A DNA stretch of 64,000 nucleotides, taken from the NCBI GenBank assembly GCA_030550095.1, contig JAUQQA010000004.1, forward strand, positions 29,520 to 93,519, written 5' to 3'. The notes beneath the pieces were generated by a model. That model was not told where the DNA came from, searched no databases, and worked only from the letters and a program-made list of their open reading frames with translations. Of the stretch, positions 53,156-61,559 are shown one piece after another. A program made the position numbers and the translations under genes. Numbering within the stretch: the stretch's first letter is position 1; each line of letters opens with the position of its first letter. The DNA comes from Chloroflexota bacterium (GTDB lineage Bacteria > Chloroflexota > Anaerolineae > J036 > Brachytrichaceae).

Positions 53156-53878
53156 ATGCGCGGAACCACTAAGTTGATCCTGGACATCGTGATGGGCGCG
53201 ATCGTGCCCTTGCTGATCTTGAACACCCTCACGCGCATCGTGGGCGCGCCTGTGGCGTACGTCTGGGCAGCGCTGGTGCCTGTTGCCTACATCTTGCTCG
53301 ACACGTTCCTCCTCAGCCGCCGTTTCAACGCGATCACCACCTACGTGGCGCTTTCGGCAATTGCGCAAGGAGCGCTGGCGTTCTGGTTTGTGGATGGCTG
53401 GCGTTATGCGCTGAAGGACACCGCGGGGGTGATTCTGGGCGCGCTGCTCTTCTTCGGCTCACTCGCGTTGCGCAAACCGATGATGCGCCTCTTTGCGGAG
53501 CAAGTGTTCCAGCCCGATAGCCCAGCGAAGGCGCAGGCGTTGCAGCGGCTGTTTGCACACCCGAGCGTTTGGCGCACGTTGCTGCTCACCACTGCGATCC
53601 TTGGGGTGCAAAATGTGCTGCTCGGCGCCTTCAACTTTGTGCTCAACCTCAGCCTGGTCACGGCGCCGTTCGGGTCGGAGCAGTTCAACTTCCAGGTCGG
53701 TCAGGTGAACGCGATCACGCGGGTGGTGTTCGTGGTGCTGAACTTCGCAGCGTTCGCAGGCGTCTTCTACCTGCTCTACCGCAGCATCTTCAGCGTGCTG
53801 CCGAGCGAGGAAGGCAAAAGCCCCTTTGAGAGCGACTTCTGGGTTTTGATGGAGCGGGGAGGATTGCTTAAGACGTGA
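53156..53878 (+). CDS. VC0807-like multi-spanning membrane protein
   Basis: Encodes 240 residues with five to six membrane helices (for example LILDIVMGAIVPLLILNTL, VWAALVPVAYILLDTFLL and AGVILGALLFFGSLALR). It resembles the VC0807 family of intracellular septation-like membrane proteins, with an acidic and a basic loop between helices; assignment is tentative. The function is unknown. The ATG at 53156 has an SD (GAGGTTG) 9 nt upstream and an mRNA leader of about 40 nt, unlike the leaderless secG on the other side. No operon partner. Confidence 0.6.
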   Translation: MRGTTKLILDIVMGAIVPLLILNTLTRIVGAPVAYVWAALVPVAYILLDTFLLSRRFNAITTYVALSAIAQGALAFWFVDGWRYALKDTAGVILGALLFFGSLALRKPMMRLFAEQVFQPDSPAKAQALQRLFAHPSVWRTLLLTTAILGVQNVLLGAFNFVLNLSLVTAPFGSEQFNFQVGQVNAITRVVFVVLNFAAFAGVFYLLYRSIFSVLPSEEGKSPFESDFWVLMERGGLLKT

Positions 53879-53931
53879 GCGGCCGTCCACCCTTCGCCTC
53901 ACTTTTCAGCCCAGCCAGCCCTGCGTGTTGG

Positions 53932-53937
53932 TAGAAT
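53932..53937 (+). promoter_or_regulatory. -10 element of tRNA-Arg
   Basis: TAGAAT, 9 nt before the mature 5' end of the tRNA. The primary transcript would have only a few extra 5' bases for RNase P to remove. Confidence 0.5.
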
Positions 53938-53946
53938 GAAACCAAA

Positions 53947-54020
53947 GCCCCCGTAGTTCAACTGGATAGAACAGCGCCGTCCTAAGGCGCGTGTTGTGGG
54001 TTCGAGTCCTGCCGGGGGCG
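53947..54020 (+). tRNA. tRNA-Arg (CCU anticodon)
   Basis: A 74-nt cloverleaf: acceptor GCCCCCG pairs with CGGGGGC (54013-54019), D-arm GTTC/GAAC, anticodon stem GCGCC/GGCGC around loop GTCCTAA with anticodon CCT (reads AGG), and T-arm with TTCGAGT. The discriminator is G54020. CCA is not encoded, so the cca product at 48.9 kb would add it. Position 32 is G rather than a pyrimidine. The next base pairs run into the ATP-grasp stop at 54025. Confidence 0.93.
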
Positions 54021-54024
54021 CTGC

Positions 54025-55245
54025 TCACACGTTGCGTCCGGTTTCCCAAGGCTCTGCGCGCGCAAGAAAATCCGTCGCAAAGCGGTTGGCGTAGGTTTTC
54101 ACCAGCCAGCGCACACGTTCTGGGTCTGGCGAAGCGACGATGAGCCCTGCGTGATGCTTTTTCTCCAGATGCCACACCACTTCTGGGTCGTTGTAAGCGG
54201 AGAGGTCGGGTTGGGGCTGGCGCGCTAGGCATATCACCACGCCAGCGAAACCGCGACGCACTGCGGGCAGGTGGTATGGCTCGCCACGCGCGAGGGCAAG
54301 CTCGATGCGCGCCCACTCCACCCACAGGTTAACCCCAGTGGCAAACTCGATCATGTCGCTGATGTGCGCCCCGCCGACGCGCGCTGCCGCTTCGAGGAAC
54401 AACCAGCGACCATCGCTATGCGCGCGCAGAAATTCTGCGTGGACAATGCCACTGAAGCCAGGATAGCCAAGCGCGGCGATCACGCGCGCGTTTAGCTCGC
54501 GCAATGCCTGCGATTCTTCCGACTCTTCTGGCAACATCCACGAATGAAACACGCCACCACCATGCGAGACCGCCAGCGGAGGCTGCCCATAAGCGCTGAC
54601 CGTGCTGAAGAGCACCTGGCCTTGCCATACGATGGCGTCCACGTGGAACACATCGCTCGGCACAAACTCCTCGAGCAGCCGAAACGATTGCTCATCACCC
54701 AACTGATCGAGCAGCCGCCACACTTGTTCGCTGTGCTCGCAGCGCTTAATGCCCATCGCGCCTGCCTCATGACGTGGCTTGAGCAACCAGGGCGGCGGTG
54801 TGACGCGCATCCACTCGCGCAAGGCGTCGTAGTTGAAGATGGGCACAAAAGAAGGCGTGGGGATACCCGCCGCTTGCGCGCGGACGCGCATCGCCAACTT
54901 GTCGCAGAAAGGCCGCGCCTGCGAGGCGGTCATGCCCGGCAGCTGAAAATGCTCACGCAGCACACCTGCGGTCTCCACTTCGTACTCGTCGAGGGGGATG
55001 ATGAGGTCAATCTTCAGCCCGCGCGCCATGTATGCTGCTGCGTTGATCACATGCCGGCGGTTGGCCAGGCTGTGCATGTAGTGCACGCCGTCCAGCGCAT
55101 CGTAGGGCCAATCCTCGTTGCGCCAGCGCTCCTCGGTGAGCAAAAACACACGACACCCAGCCGCCTTTAGCGCGCGGATCAGGCGCTGGCCCTTCACCGC
55201 GCTGCTCAAGCACAACACAGTCAGTGGCTGCGGGCGCTCCTGCAC
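54025..55245 (-). CDS. ATP-grasp superfamily enzyme
   Basis: Encodes 406 residues of the ATP-grasp fold, as in carboxylate-amine ligases. The N-terminal Rossmann part starts VLCLSSAVKGQRLIRALKAAG, the central ATP-binding part has PWLLKPRHEAGAMGIKRCEH and FRLLEEFVPSDVFHVDAIVW, and the catalytic loop has GFSGIVHAEFLRAHSDGRW-like HAEFL and FLEAAARVGGAH, where the Glu and Asn/Arg bind Mg-ATP. Family members join a carboxylate to an amine or thiol; the substrate here is unknown. GTG start at 55245 with a -10 nine bases upstream. The gene stands between tRNA-Arg and the divergent LysM-SGNH gene. Confidence 0.8.
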   Translation of the reverse strand: MQERPQPLTVLCLSSAVKGQRLIRALKAAGCRVFLLTEERWRNEDWPYDALDGVHYMHSLANRRHVINAAAYMARGLKIDLIIPLDEYEVETAGVLREHFQLPGMTASQARPFCDKLAMRVRAQAAGIPTPSFVPIFNYDALREWMRVTPPPWLLKPRHEAGAMGIKRCEHSEQVWRLLDQLGDEQSFRLLEEFVPSDVFHVDAIVWQGQVLFSTVSAYGQPPLAVSHGGGVFHSWMLPEESEESQALRELNARVIAALGYPGFSGIVHAEFLRAHSDGRWLFLEAAARVGGAHISDMIEFATGVNLWVEWARIELALARGEPYHLPAVRRGFAGVVICLARQPQPDLSAYNDPEVVWHLEKKHHAGLIVASPDPERVRWLVKTYANRFATDFLARAEPWETGRNV

Positions 55246-55254
55246 CTTGCCCTA

Positions 55255-55260
55255 ATGATA
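55255..55260 (-). promoter_or_regulatory. -10 element of the ATP-grasp gene
   Basis: TATCAT on the minus strand, 9 nt before the GTG at 55245. It lies 12 bp from the -10 of the divergent gene. Confidence 0.45.
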
Positions 55261-55272
55261 CGCGCAATTGGT

Positions 55273-55278
55273 TAGAAT
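55273..55278 (+). promoter_or_regulatory. -10 element of the LysM-SGNH gene
   Basis: TAGAAT, 10 nt before the ATG at 55289, with no SD. It rules out the TTG at 55268, which lies upstream of it. Confidence 0.5.
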
Positions 55279-55288
55279 CCCACGCGCA

Positions 55289-56755
55289 ATGCGCGTGCAC
55301 AGCGTGGGGCTTGCGATCGTCGGCGCAGCTGTGGCCGCAGGCGCTGGCATTCTGCTGCTCCTACGCCTGCCAACTGCACCAGTGCGACGTCTCCCTGCGC
55401 CAGCGACGATCTTCCCCTTCCCAACTAGGAATGCCACACCCGCTGCGCTTGCAGGCGCGCCACCCGCGCCAGACAACGCGCTTGTTCTCCCCTCGCCCAC
55501 GCCGCTAGTGACGCAATACGTCGTCCAAGCTGGCGACACGCTGTGGGACATCGCGCTGCGCTTCGGCTTCACCTCGCTTGAGGCGATCCTTGCTGCAAAT
55601 CCTGGCATCAACCCCGACTTCCTGTCCATCGGGCAGGTGCTCGTCATCCCCGGCTACGACTTCGTGCCGCCGTTGCGTGCTGCTACACCAACGCCGCTTG
55701 TGCTCCTCACGCTGCCACCCCGCCAAGGCACCGATGAGACGCTCGGCTTTGTGCTCCCCGAGGCAGGTGGGCTGCGCCTTCGCCGCGCCCCAAGCTACGA
55801 CGCCGAGGTGATCACGCGCCTTGGACCGAACACACCACTGCGCATCTTCGGTCCTGTTGCTGGGCAAAGTTGGTTGCGCGTGCGCACTCCAAATGGCACC
55901 GAGGGCTTCGTGGATGCGCGCTATGTGAGCATCGGCACAGCGACCACCTTGCCCACGCCCGCTACCTGGGAGAAAGCAACCCCTGCGCCGATCGTTGCCG
56001 CGCCGCTGGAATACCCTTTCTTGTCAGATTTGTCGCCGCGCGTGTTCGAGATCTTCCGCATGGGGCAAGCGCGCGGCAACCGTCCCAACGTGTTCACGCT
56101 GGTGGGCGACAGCAACTCCCAGCACCCGGCGTATCTCAAGCCGTTCGATTGGGGCAACTACAACTTAGGCGCCTACGCTTACTTGCAGCCCACGGTGGAC
56201 TTCTTCCGAGGCTCATTTGCCCAAGAAAGTCCTGCGGCTAACGGGGGCTTCAACACCAGCAAAGTGCTCGATCCTGCCTTTGCACCCCCAAGCTGCGAGG
56301 GACGTTCGCCGCTTCAATGCGCTTACGACCAAATGCGCCCCAGCATCGCGTTCATTTTGCTCGGCACGGGTGATCAGCATAGCTGGCAAAACTTCGAGGC
56401 GAACTACCGCCGCATTGTCGAGATCACCATCGGCAATGGCATCATCCCCGTCCTTATCACCAAAGGCGACGATCTGGAGTGCCGCGACAACAACGCGCCA
56501 TGCGGCTTCATCAACGGCAAGATCGCGCAGATCGCCGCAGAGTACCAAGTGCCGCTGCTCAACCTGCGCCAAATCGTGCAGCGGCTCCCCAACGGCGGCA
56601 TGACTGAGGACGGTTTCCACTACAACTTCCCGCCAGACAACCGCTCAGCGTGGTTCACGCCTGAGTATCTCCAGTATGGCTACACACAGCGCAACTTGAC
56701 CACGTTGCAAACGCTCGATGTGCTGCGTCGGCGCGTCATCGCACCAGGAAGCTAG
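55289..56755 (+). CDS. LysM, SH3b and SGNH-like surface protein
   Basis: Encodes 488 residues. An N-terminal membrane anchor (VGLAIVGAAVAAGAGILLLL) is followed by a Pro/Ala/Thr linker, a LysM domain (about 78-125; YVVQAGDTLWDIALRFG and PGINPDFLSIGQVLVIP) and a bacterial SH3 domain (about 150-205; GLRLRRAPSYDAEVITRL). The C-terminal part (about 255-480) resembles SGNH hydrolases: VFTLVGDSNSQHPAY holds the GDS block, IAFILLGTGDQHSW block III, and GMTEDGFHYNF the block V His. LysM and SH3 point to peptidoglycan or glycan binding; the hydrolase may deacylate a surface polymer. It converges on an MFS gene with a 4-base stop overlap. Confidence 0.8.
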   Translation: MRVHSVGLAIVGAAVAAGAGILLLLRLPTAPVRRLPAPATIFPFPTRNATPAALAGAPPAPDNALVLPSPTPLVTQYVVQAGDTLWDIALRFGFTSLEAILAANPGINPDFLSIGQVLVIPGYDFVPPLRAATPTPLVLLTLPPRQGTDETLGFVLPEAGGLRLRRAPSYDAEVITRLGPNTPLRIFGPVAGQSWLRVRTPNGTEGFVDARYVSIGTATTLPTPATWEKATPAPIVAAPLEYPFLSDLSPRVFEIFRMGQARGNRPNVFTLVGDSNSQHPAYLKPFDWGNYNLGAYAYLQPTVDFFRGSFAQESPAANGGFNTSKVLDPAFAPPSCEGRSPLQCAYDQMRPSIAFILLGTGDQHSWQNFEANYRRIVEITIGNGIIPVLITKGDDLECRDNNAPCGFINGKIAQIAAEYQVPLLNLRQIVQRLPNGGMTEDGFHYNFPPDNRSAWFTPEYLQYGYTQRNLTTLQTLDVLRRRVIAPGS

Positions 56756-58086
56756 CGTGCCCCCAAGCGCGGCAGGCGCCAGCTCAGCCACACCCCAAGC
56801 GAGGCCAGCACCACCACAAACGCAAACATCAGCCCATAGCCCAGCGCACGCTGCCCCGCAGCGATAAACCCATCAAGCCAAAACCCGCCGAGCAATGGCG
56901 AAAGCGCGACCACGCCGCTCACCGTGTTCAGTGTGCCAACATACATCGCGCGATGTCGTTGTGGAGCGCTATCCATGAGGTAGCTCACCACGCCCAACAC
57001 CAGCGAATGCTCCAGCGCGCCGCGCAGCGCAAAGATCACCAAGAAGGCCCCCAAAGCCCACTCACGCAGCGCAGCTAAGGGGGGCAGGAGGAAAGCAAGT
57101 GCCAACGCGGGCGCCGTTACTTGCATCAAGGCAGTGACACGCACCACACTGAGCGCAGAGAACCGATCGGCAAGCCAGCCGAACAACGCGATCCCGATCA
57201 AGCCCCCGATGATCAACGCCATGTTGAACTGCCCTGTGATGCCCTCGCCAAGCTGCAGCACCTCGCGCGCGAAGACGAGATAGAACGACGCCGCCATCAG
57301 CTCCACTCCTGTGAGAAAGCGCAGCGCCAACACGCACTTGAACACGCGGTCTTCGCGCAACGCCACGCGCAAGCTGGCAAAGAACGCAGTGTGCTGCGCG
57401 TGTTGCTGCTCGCTGAGATCCATCGGCACCTCGCGGATCAACACCGTTGCCCCCAGCGAGATCAACATGAACACCCACGTGCACGAGAAGATCAGCGCGT
57501 AGTTCTGCGGGAAGGGCAAGCCACTTTCTGGCGCCAACACGCGCTCCACCACAATGCCCGCGCCGATACCCAACACGGCACCGATGATCTGCCCCACCGA
57601 TACCACGCGCGCGCGGAGGCGCGGCGTGAGCGCGCGGCTAAGCATGTCGAACCACGCCACCCCGGCAAGCGCATCGCACAGGTTGAACACAGCAATCGCG
57701 CCGATCAGCACCCACACCGTGAGCAACGGCGGCTGTGCCCCTGTGAGCAACAGCCAAAGCGCGATCAGCAAAAAGGCATTGCGCCCGATCACGCTGGGGA
57801 TGACGAGATAGGGCTTTTGGTAGCGCTTGCCACGCACCACGCGTGCTGCGACAAGCTGCGGCAGAAACCACGAGACCGCCCACGTCATACCCACAGCGCC
57901 GACCAAGGCTTTGTCCTCGGTGAGCTGCGAGGCTAACCCGACAAGCACAGTGGTAGAGGGCACGAAGTACGTGCCCACCATGAACGCCATGATGTCCACC
58001 ATGAAGGCAAAGATGTTGCGGCGCGCGTCAATGGGCGGGATGGCCTCGGCGCGCGGGGCAAGCGCGTGTTCGGCGACGCTGAGCAT
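56752..58086 (-). CDS. MFS transporter
   Basis: Encodes 444 residues with about twelve membrane helices. Segment NIFAFMVDIMAFMVGTYFVPSTTVLVG is the first helix, and ARVVSVGQIIGAVLGIGAGIVVERVL and GLIGIALFGWLADRF (a G-x3-D-R/K loop) follow the MFS pattern. A charged loop (EVPMDLSEQQHAQHTAFFASLR) lies between helices 6 and 7. The substrate is unknown. The start at 58086 has a -10 eight bases upstream. The gene ends at the overlapping CTAG stop of the LysM gene. Confidence 0.87.
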   Translation of the reverse strand: MLSVAEHALAPRAEAIPPIDARRNIFAFMVDIMAFMVGTYFVPSTTVLVGLASQLTEDKALVGAVGMTWAVSWFLPQLVAARVVRGKRYQKPYLVIPSVIGRNAFLLIALWLLLTGAQPPLLTVWVLIGAIAVFNLCDALAGVAWFDMLSRALTPRLRARVVSVGQIIGAVLGIGAGIVVERVLAPESGLPFPQNYALIFSCTWVFMLISLGATVLIREVPMDLSEQQHAQHTAFFASLRVALREDRVFKCVLALRFLTGVELMAASFYLVFAREVLQLGEGITGQFNMALIIGGLIGIALFGWLADRFSALSVVRVTALMQVTAPALALAFLLPPLAALREWALGAFLVIFALRGALEHSLVLGVVSYLMDSAPQRHRAMYVGTLNTVSGVVALSPLLGGFWLDGFIAAGQRALGYGLMFAFVVVLASLGVWLSWRLPRLGAR

Positions 58087-58094
58087 CGCGCGCG

Positions 58095-58100
58095 ATCATA
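58095..58100 (-). promoter_or_regulatory. -10 element of the MFS gene
   Basis: TATGAT on the minus strand, 8 nt before the ATG at 58086, with no SD, in the 88-bp gap behind leuB. Confidence 0.45.
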
Positions 58101-58174
58101 GTGGGTGCGAGCGCTCAACTTGGGCGGCTCTGCGAGGGTAAAGCGCGTGCGTCGTGACCAGGCGAGGCTCTCGC

Positions 58175-59257
58175 TCACAACCGCGCGATCACTGCCTCAG
58201 CCATCTCGCGTGTGCCGACGACGCGCGCGCCGGGCGTAGCGATGTCGCGGCAACGATAGCCGTCGTTCAACGCTCGTTCCACTGCGCGCTCGATGCGCTC
58301 GGCGTGCGCGTGCAAGCCAAACGACCAACGCAACATCATCGCTGCGCTGAGGATCATCGCCAGTGGGTTCGCCACACCTTGTCCGGCGATGTCATGCGCG
58401 GCGCCGTGGATTGGCTCATACAAGCCGCGCCGATAGCCGTGACGGTTGAGCGCATCGCCCAGCGACGCACTGGGCAACATGCCCATCGAGCCAGCCAACA
58501 TCGAGGCTTCGTCGCTCAGGATATCGCCGAAGAGGTTTTCGGTGGCGATGATGTCGAAGCTGCGCGGATTGCGCAGCAAGTGCATCGCGCAGGCGTCGGC
58601 GTACATGTCTTCGTAGCTCACATCGGGGTACTCCTCGCGCAGCTCGTGAGCGACGGCGCGCCAGAGGCGACCTGTGGCCATGACATTTGCTTTGTCAGCT
58701 TGCGTCACCTTCTTCTTGCGCGCGCGCGCCAGCTCAAACGCCATGATCAACAAGCGACGCACCTCAGCTTCGGTGTAGTGGGTGGTGTCCACAGCGTAGC
58801 GCTCGGGCGGTTCCCCGAACTGTCCTTGCGGCTTGCCGAAATAGGCGCCGGCAGTCAACTCACGCAAGATGATCAGGTCCACGCCGCGCACGATGTCGGG
58901 CTTCAAGGGCGAGGCATCGAGGAGCGCCTCAAACGTGCGCACAGGGCGCAAATTGGCGAAGAGGTCAAGCGCCTTGCGCAGCCCAAGGATCGCTTGTTCG
59001 GGGCGCACGCTGGCGCTTGGGTTTTTGTCGAACTCGGGCGTGCCCACGGCGCCGAACAGCACAGCATCTGCTTCTTGTGCCATGCGCAACGCTGGCTCAG
59101 GCAGCGCTGTGCCGTGTGCGTGGATAGCGCGCCCGCCTACGTCAGCGGTGTAGAGCTCGAGATCGAGGTTGAGCGCTTGCAAGACGCGCACGGCTTCGGC
59201 GCACACTTCGGGGCCGATGCCGTCGCCGGGGAGCACTGCAATGCGAAGGGTGGGCAT
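58175..59257 (-). CDS. leuB: 3-isopropylmalate dehydrogenase
   Basis: Encodes 360 residues of the decarboxylating dehydrogenase family, the third step of leucine synthesis with NAD+. IAVLPGDGIGPEV is the N-terminal start, RKALDLFANLRPVR carries the substrate-binding arginines and VIILREL-like DLIILRELTAGAYFGKP the active-site Tyr region (Y...FG). Metal aspartates occur in the ENLFGDILSDEASMLAGSMG core (GDILSDE). A homologue such as tartrate or isocitrate dehydrogenase is less likely given the arginine motif. No leuA, leuC or leuD genes are nearby. It lies 6 bp behind the epimerase gene with no promoter between, so they are likely cotranscribed. Confidence 0.93.
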   Translation of the reverse strand: MPTLRIAVLPGDGIGPEVCAEAVRVLQALNLDLELYTADVGGRAIHAHGTALPEPALRMAQEADAVLFGAVGTPEFDKNPSASVRPEQAILGLRKALDLFANLRPVRTFEALLDASPLKPDIVRGVDLIILRELTAGAYFGKPQGQFGEPPERYAVDTTHYTEAEVRRLLIMAFELARARKKKVTQADKANVMATGRLWRAVAHELREEYPDVSYEDMYADACAMHLLRNPRSFDIIATENLFGDILSDEASMLAGSMGMLPSASLGDALNRHGYRRGLYEPIHGAAHDIAGQGVANPLAMILSAAMMLRWSFGLHAHAERIERAVERALNDGYRCRDIATPGARVVGTREMAEAVIARL

Positions 59258-59263
59258 GGCTTG

Positions 59264-60229
59264 TTACGCTTGTGAATGTTGCAGGATGTGTCGGAAGTAT
59301 GCGATGGTCTCGCGCAGTCCTTCTTCTAGCGACACTTTCGGCTCCCAGCCGAGCACCTCGCGCGCGCGCGTGATGTCAGGCTGACGGCGTTGAGGATCGT
59401 CAGCGATGCGCTCAGCATTTGGCTGCGCGTGAATGACGATCGGGCTTGTGCACTCGGGACCAGCAGCCGCCTTTACAGCGCGGGCGAACTCAAGAATGGT
59501 CATCTCGCAGGGGTTGCCGAGGTTCACTGGACGCACTTCGTCGCTCCAGAGTAAGCGCAGCAACCCCTCCACAAGGTCGCTCACGTAGCAAAACGAGCGC
59601 GTCGCCGTGCCGTCTCCATACACCGTGAGCGGCTCGTTGCTGATCGCTTGGCGCACGAAGTTCGGCACCACGCGCCCATCATCAAGGCTCATGCGAGGAC
59701 CATAGGTGTTGAAGATGCGCGCGATGCGTGTTTGCAAGCCATACTTGCGGTGATACGCCATCGTCAGCGCCTCGGCGAAGCGCTTGGATTCGTCATACAC
59801 GCTGCGCAAGCCGATGGGGTTGACGTGTCCCCAATAGCTTTCCTTCTGCGGATGCTCGAGCGGATCGCCATACACCTCGCTGGTGCTGGCTTGCAGAAAA
59901 CGCGCGCCCTTCCGTCGCGCCAGCTCCAGGGCGTTGTAAGTGCCTTGCGAGCCGACCAACATGGTCTCGATGGGGTTTTCCAGGTAACCTTTTGGGCTTG
60001 CGGGCGAGGCAAGGTTCATCACGGCGTCGAGGGGTTCATCGACCCAACACGCGTGCACAATGTCTTGCTCGATCAGGCGGAAACGCGGATGCCCAATGAG
60101 GTGCGCGACGTTGCGCGGGTGACCCGTGATGAAGTTGTCCATGGCGATCACGGTGTGCCCTTCAGCAAGCAAGCGCTCACACACATGTGAGCCGATGAAG
60201 CCAGCGCCACCTGTCACGAGGACGTTCAC
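59264..60229 (-). CDS. UDP-glucuronate decarboxylase-like epimerase (UXS type)
   Basis: Encodes 321 residues of the extended SDR family. The NAD site is [31 protein letters not shown] is the second strand with the adenosine-binding Asp, and [19 protein letters not shown] and [15 protein letters not shown] follow. The catalytic Y-x3-K is YDESK, and [21 protein letters not shown] is the UXS/RmlB-like substrate segment. UXS makes UDP-xylose from UDP-glucuronate; a dTDP-glucose dehydratase or epimerase role is less likely. Product would serve surface glycans. GTG start at 60229 overlaps the TGA of the short upstream gene (GTGA), so translation is coupled. Confidence 0.88.
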   Translation of the reverse strand: MNVLVTGGAGFIGSHVCERLLAEGHTVIAMDNFITGHPRNVAHLIGHPRFRLIEQDIVHACWVDEPLDAVMNLASPASPKGYLENPIETMLVGSQGTYNALELARRKGARFLQASTSEVYGDPLEHPQKESYWGHVNPIGLRSVYDESKRFAEALTMAYHRKYGLQTRIARIFNTYGPRMSLDDGRVVPNFVRQAISNEPLTVYGDGTATRSFCYVSDLVEGLLRLLWSDEVRPVNLGNPCEMTILEFARAVKAAAGPECTSPIVIHAQPNAERIADDPQRRQPDITRAREVLGWEPKVSLEEGLRETIAYFRHILQHSQA

Positions 60230-60450
60230 GCGCTTTCCTCCTTTTCGCGCTCCGCCTTGCTGCCGATGCGCACAAGTTGCACCTGCGCCTGGTACCCCTT
60301 CTCTGCGCCATCCCCTAGTGAGAGCTTGCCATTGCCGTAAAAGCCCACGCTGCCCGTGCGGAACTCCTTGGGGCTAAGTAGAATTGTGCCTACTTCCTCG
60401 TTGTTGACGTAGAACTTCACCTTGACGATCATCGGTTTGACCACCGACAT
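60226..60450 (-). CDS. Small conserved-looking hypothetical protein
   Basis: Encodes 74 residues. [36 protein letters not shown] and [11 protein letters not shown] suggest a small beta-rich fold, ending in a Lys/Glu-rich tail ([12 protein letters not shown]). I do not recognise a family. The ATG at 60450 is favoured over an earlier in-frame codon at 60477 because a TATCAT -10 lies nine bases upstream. Its stop overlaps the UXS start by four bases (GTGA), so it is probably translated together with UXS and leuB. Confidence 0.65.
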   Translation of the reverse strand: MSVVKPMIVKVKFYVNNEEVGTILLSPKEFRTGSVGFYGNGKLSLGDGAEKGYQAQVQLVRIGSKAEREKEESA

Positions 60451-60459
60451 GGCAAGCGC

Positions 60460-60469
60460 ATGATACCTT
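60460..60469. promoter_or_regulatory. Overlapping -10 elements for the small gene and the pseudouridine synthase
   Basis: ATGATACCTT reads TATCAT on the minus strand (60460-60465, 9 nt before 60450) and TACCTT on the plus strand (60464-60469, 10 nt before 60480). Only 29 bp separate the two start codons. The plus-strand hexamer is weaker. Confidence 0.4.
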
Positions 60470-60479
60470 AGCCGCATCC

Positions 60480-61151
60480 ATGCCGCGTTACATCGCGTTT
60501 TACAAGCCGTATGGCGTGCTCTCAGCGTTCACGCATGAGGTGCGCCCTGAAGAGCCACCCAAGCGCACCCTAAGCGAATTCGGGTTGCCCAAAGGGGTGT
60601 ATGCAGCCGGGCGCTTGGATCATGATAGCGAAGGCCTGCTGATCCTCAGCGACGACGGGCAGTTTATCCACCGACTCACTCACCCCCAGCACAAGCTCCC
60701 TAAAACTTACTACGTCCTCGTTGAGGGAACACCCACTGAGGAGGCGCTCAAACGCCTCCGGCAAGGCGTGGTGATCAAAGGCTATCGTACGAAGCCGTGC
60801 CAAGCGCGCGTGATCCCGCCACCCCCATTGCCGCCGCGTGAGAAACCCGTAACTCCCCACGGCCCTACGGCGTGGCTGGAGATCGTGCTCACGGAGGGCA
60901 AAAAGCGACAGGTGCGACACATGACGGCAGCGGTTGGGTTGCCGACTCTGCGCTTGGTGCGTGTCCGCGTGGGCCCCATCACGTTGGACGGCTTACATCC
61001 CGGAACATGGCGTGATCTCAGTGCCGAAGAGGTGGCAGCGATTTTTGCACGCACTTCTGCACGATCGCGCTCACGTGCGGGGAGCGGTCGCCGACGGGCG
61101 CAGCGGAGCCGCGCGCGAGGCGCGCAAACGCACTCCCACAGCCAGCATTAG
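60480..61151 (+). CDS. RsuA/RluE-family rRNA pseudouridine synthase
   Basis: Encodes 223 residues. YIAFYKPYGVLSAF is the family start without an S4 domain, as in RluE. The catalytic Asp is in GRLDHDSEGLLILSDDG (GRLD), and KLPKTYYVLVEG, LTEGKKRQVRHMTAAVGLPT and LVRVRVGPITL complete the PSU fold. It isomerises a uridine in 23S or 16S rRNA; the position is unknown. After about residue 190 comes a basic tail of Arg, Ser and Ala with four His at the end (HSHSQH), overlapping 81 bases of the convergent gene, so the tail may be non-essential. No SD is apparent. Confidence 0.9.
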   Translation: MPRYIAFYKPYGVLSAFTHEVRPEEPPKRTLSEFGLPKGVYAAGRLDHDSEGLLILSDDGQFIHRLTHPQHKLPKTYYVLVEGTPTEEALKRLRQGVVIKGYRTKPCQARVIPPPPLPPREKPVTPHGPTAWLEIVLTEGKKRQVRHMTAAVGLPTLRLVRVRVGPITLDGLHPGTWRDLSAEEVAAIFARTSARSRSRAGSGRRRAQRSRARGAQTHSHSQH

Positions 61152-61553
61152 CCTCCACCCGCCCACAAACACCGTGCCGAGTGGCAATGCCACCGCCGCG
61201 AACAACAGCGGCACGCCCGATTGGCCTAACCACGCAGCGCGTACGAACAACCCGAGCGGCACTGCGAAAAGCGCAGCAATCCCTGCGCGCGCTGCCAACG
61301 CCAACCAAGCCATCCCCGTTCTCGGCAAAGCGCTGGGGTAGGCGCCGAGCAGCGCACCAAGCAACGCATACGGCAGCCCCAGTGCTATCACCTGGACTCC
61401 AGCACGCCAAAGCGCGCCTTCTGCATCAGCGACCCCATGCGCGCGCTGCCCAAGGAGCACAAACGCGATGAGCGCCGCAGCGTCGCCAAGCAGCAGCCCC
61501 AATTGCACATGAGCACCTTCTCGCCACAGTTCACGCCTCATGGAGTTCCTCAC
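61071..61553 (-). CDS. DUF3054-like membrane protein
   Basis: Encodes 160 residues with about four membrane helices (LGLLLGDAAALIAFVLLGQ, ALGLPYALLGALLGAYP, AALFAVPLGLFVRAAWL and LLFAAVALPLGTVFVGGW). The LGDAAALIAFVLLGQRAHG segment matches the DUF3054 start. The function is unknown. A GTG at 61553 begins 6 nt after a TATCAT -10, but an ATG at 61541 preceded by GAGGAA is equally possible. Its 3' end overlaps 81 bases of the convergent pseudouridine synthase tail, an unusually long overlap for this window. Confidence 0.72.
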   Translation of the reverse strand: MRNSMRRELWREGAHVQLGLLLGDAAALIAFVLLGQRAHGVADAEGALWRAGVQVIALGLPYALLGALLGAYPSALPRTGMAWLALAARAGIAALFAVPLGLFVRAAWLGQSGVPLLFAAVALPLGTVFVGGWRLMLAVGVRLRASRAAPLRPSATAPRT

Positions 61554-61559
61554 GCAGCA

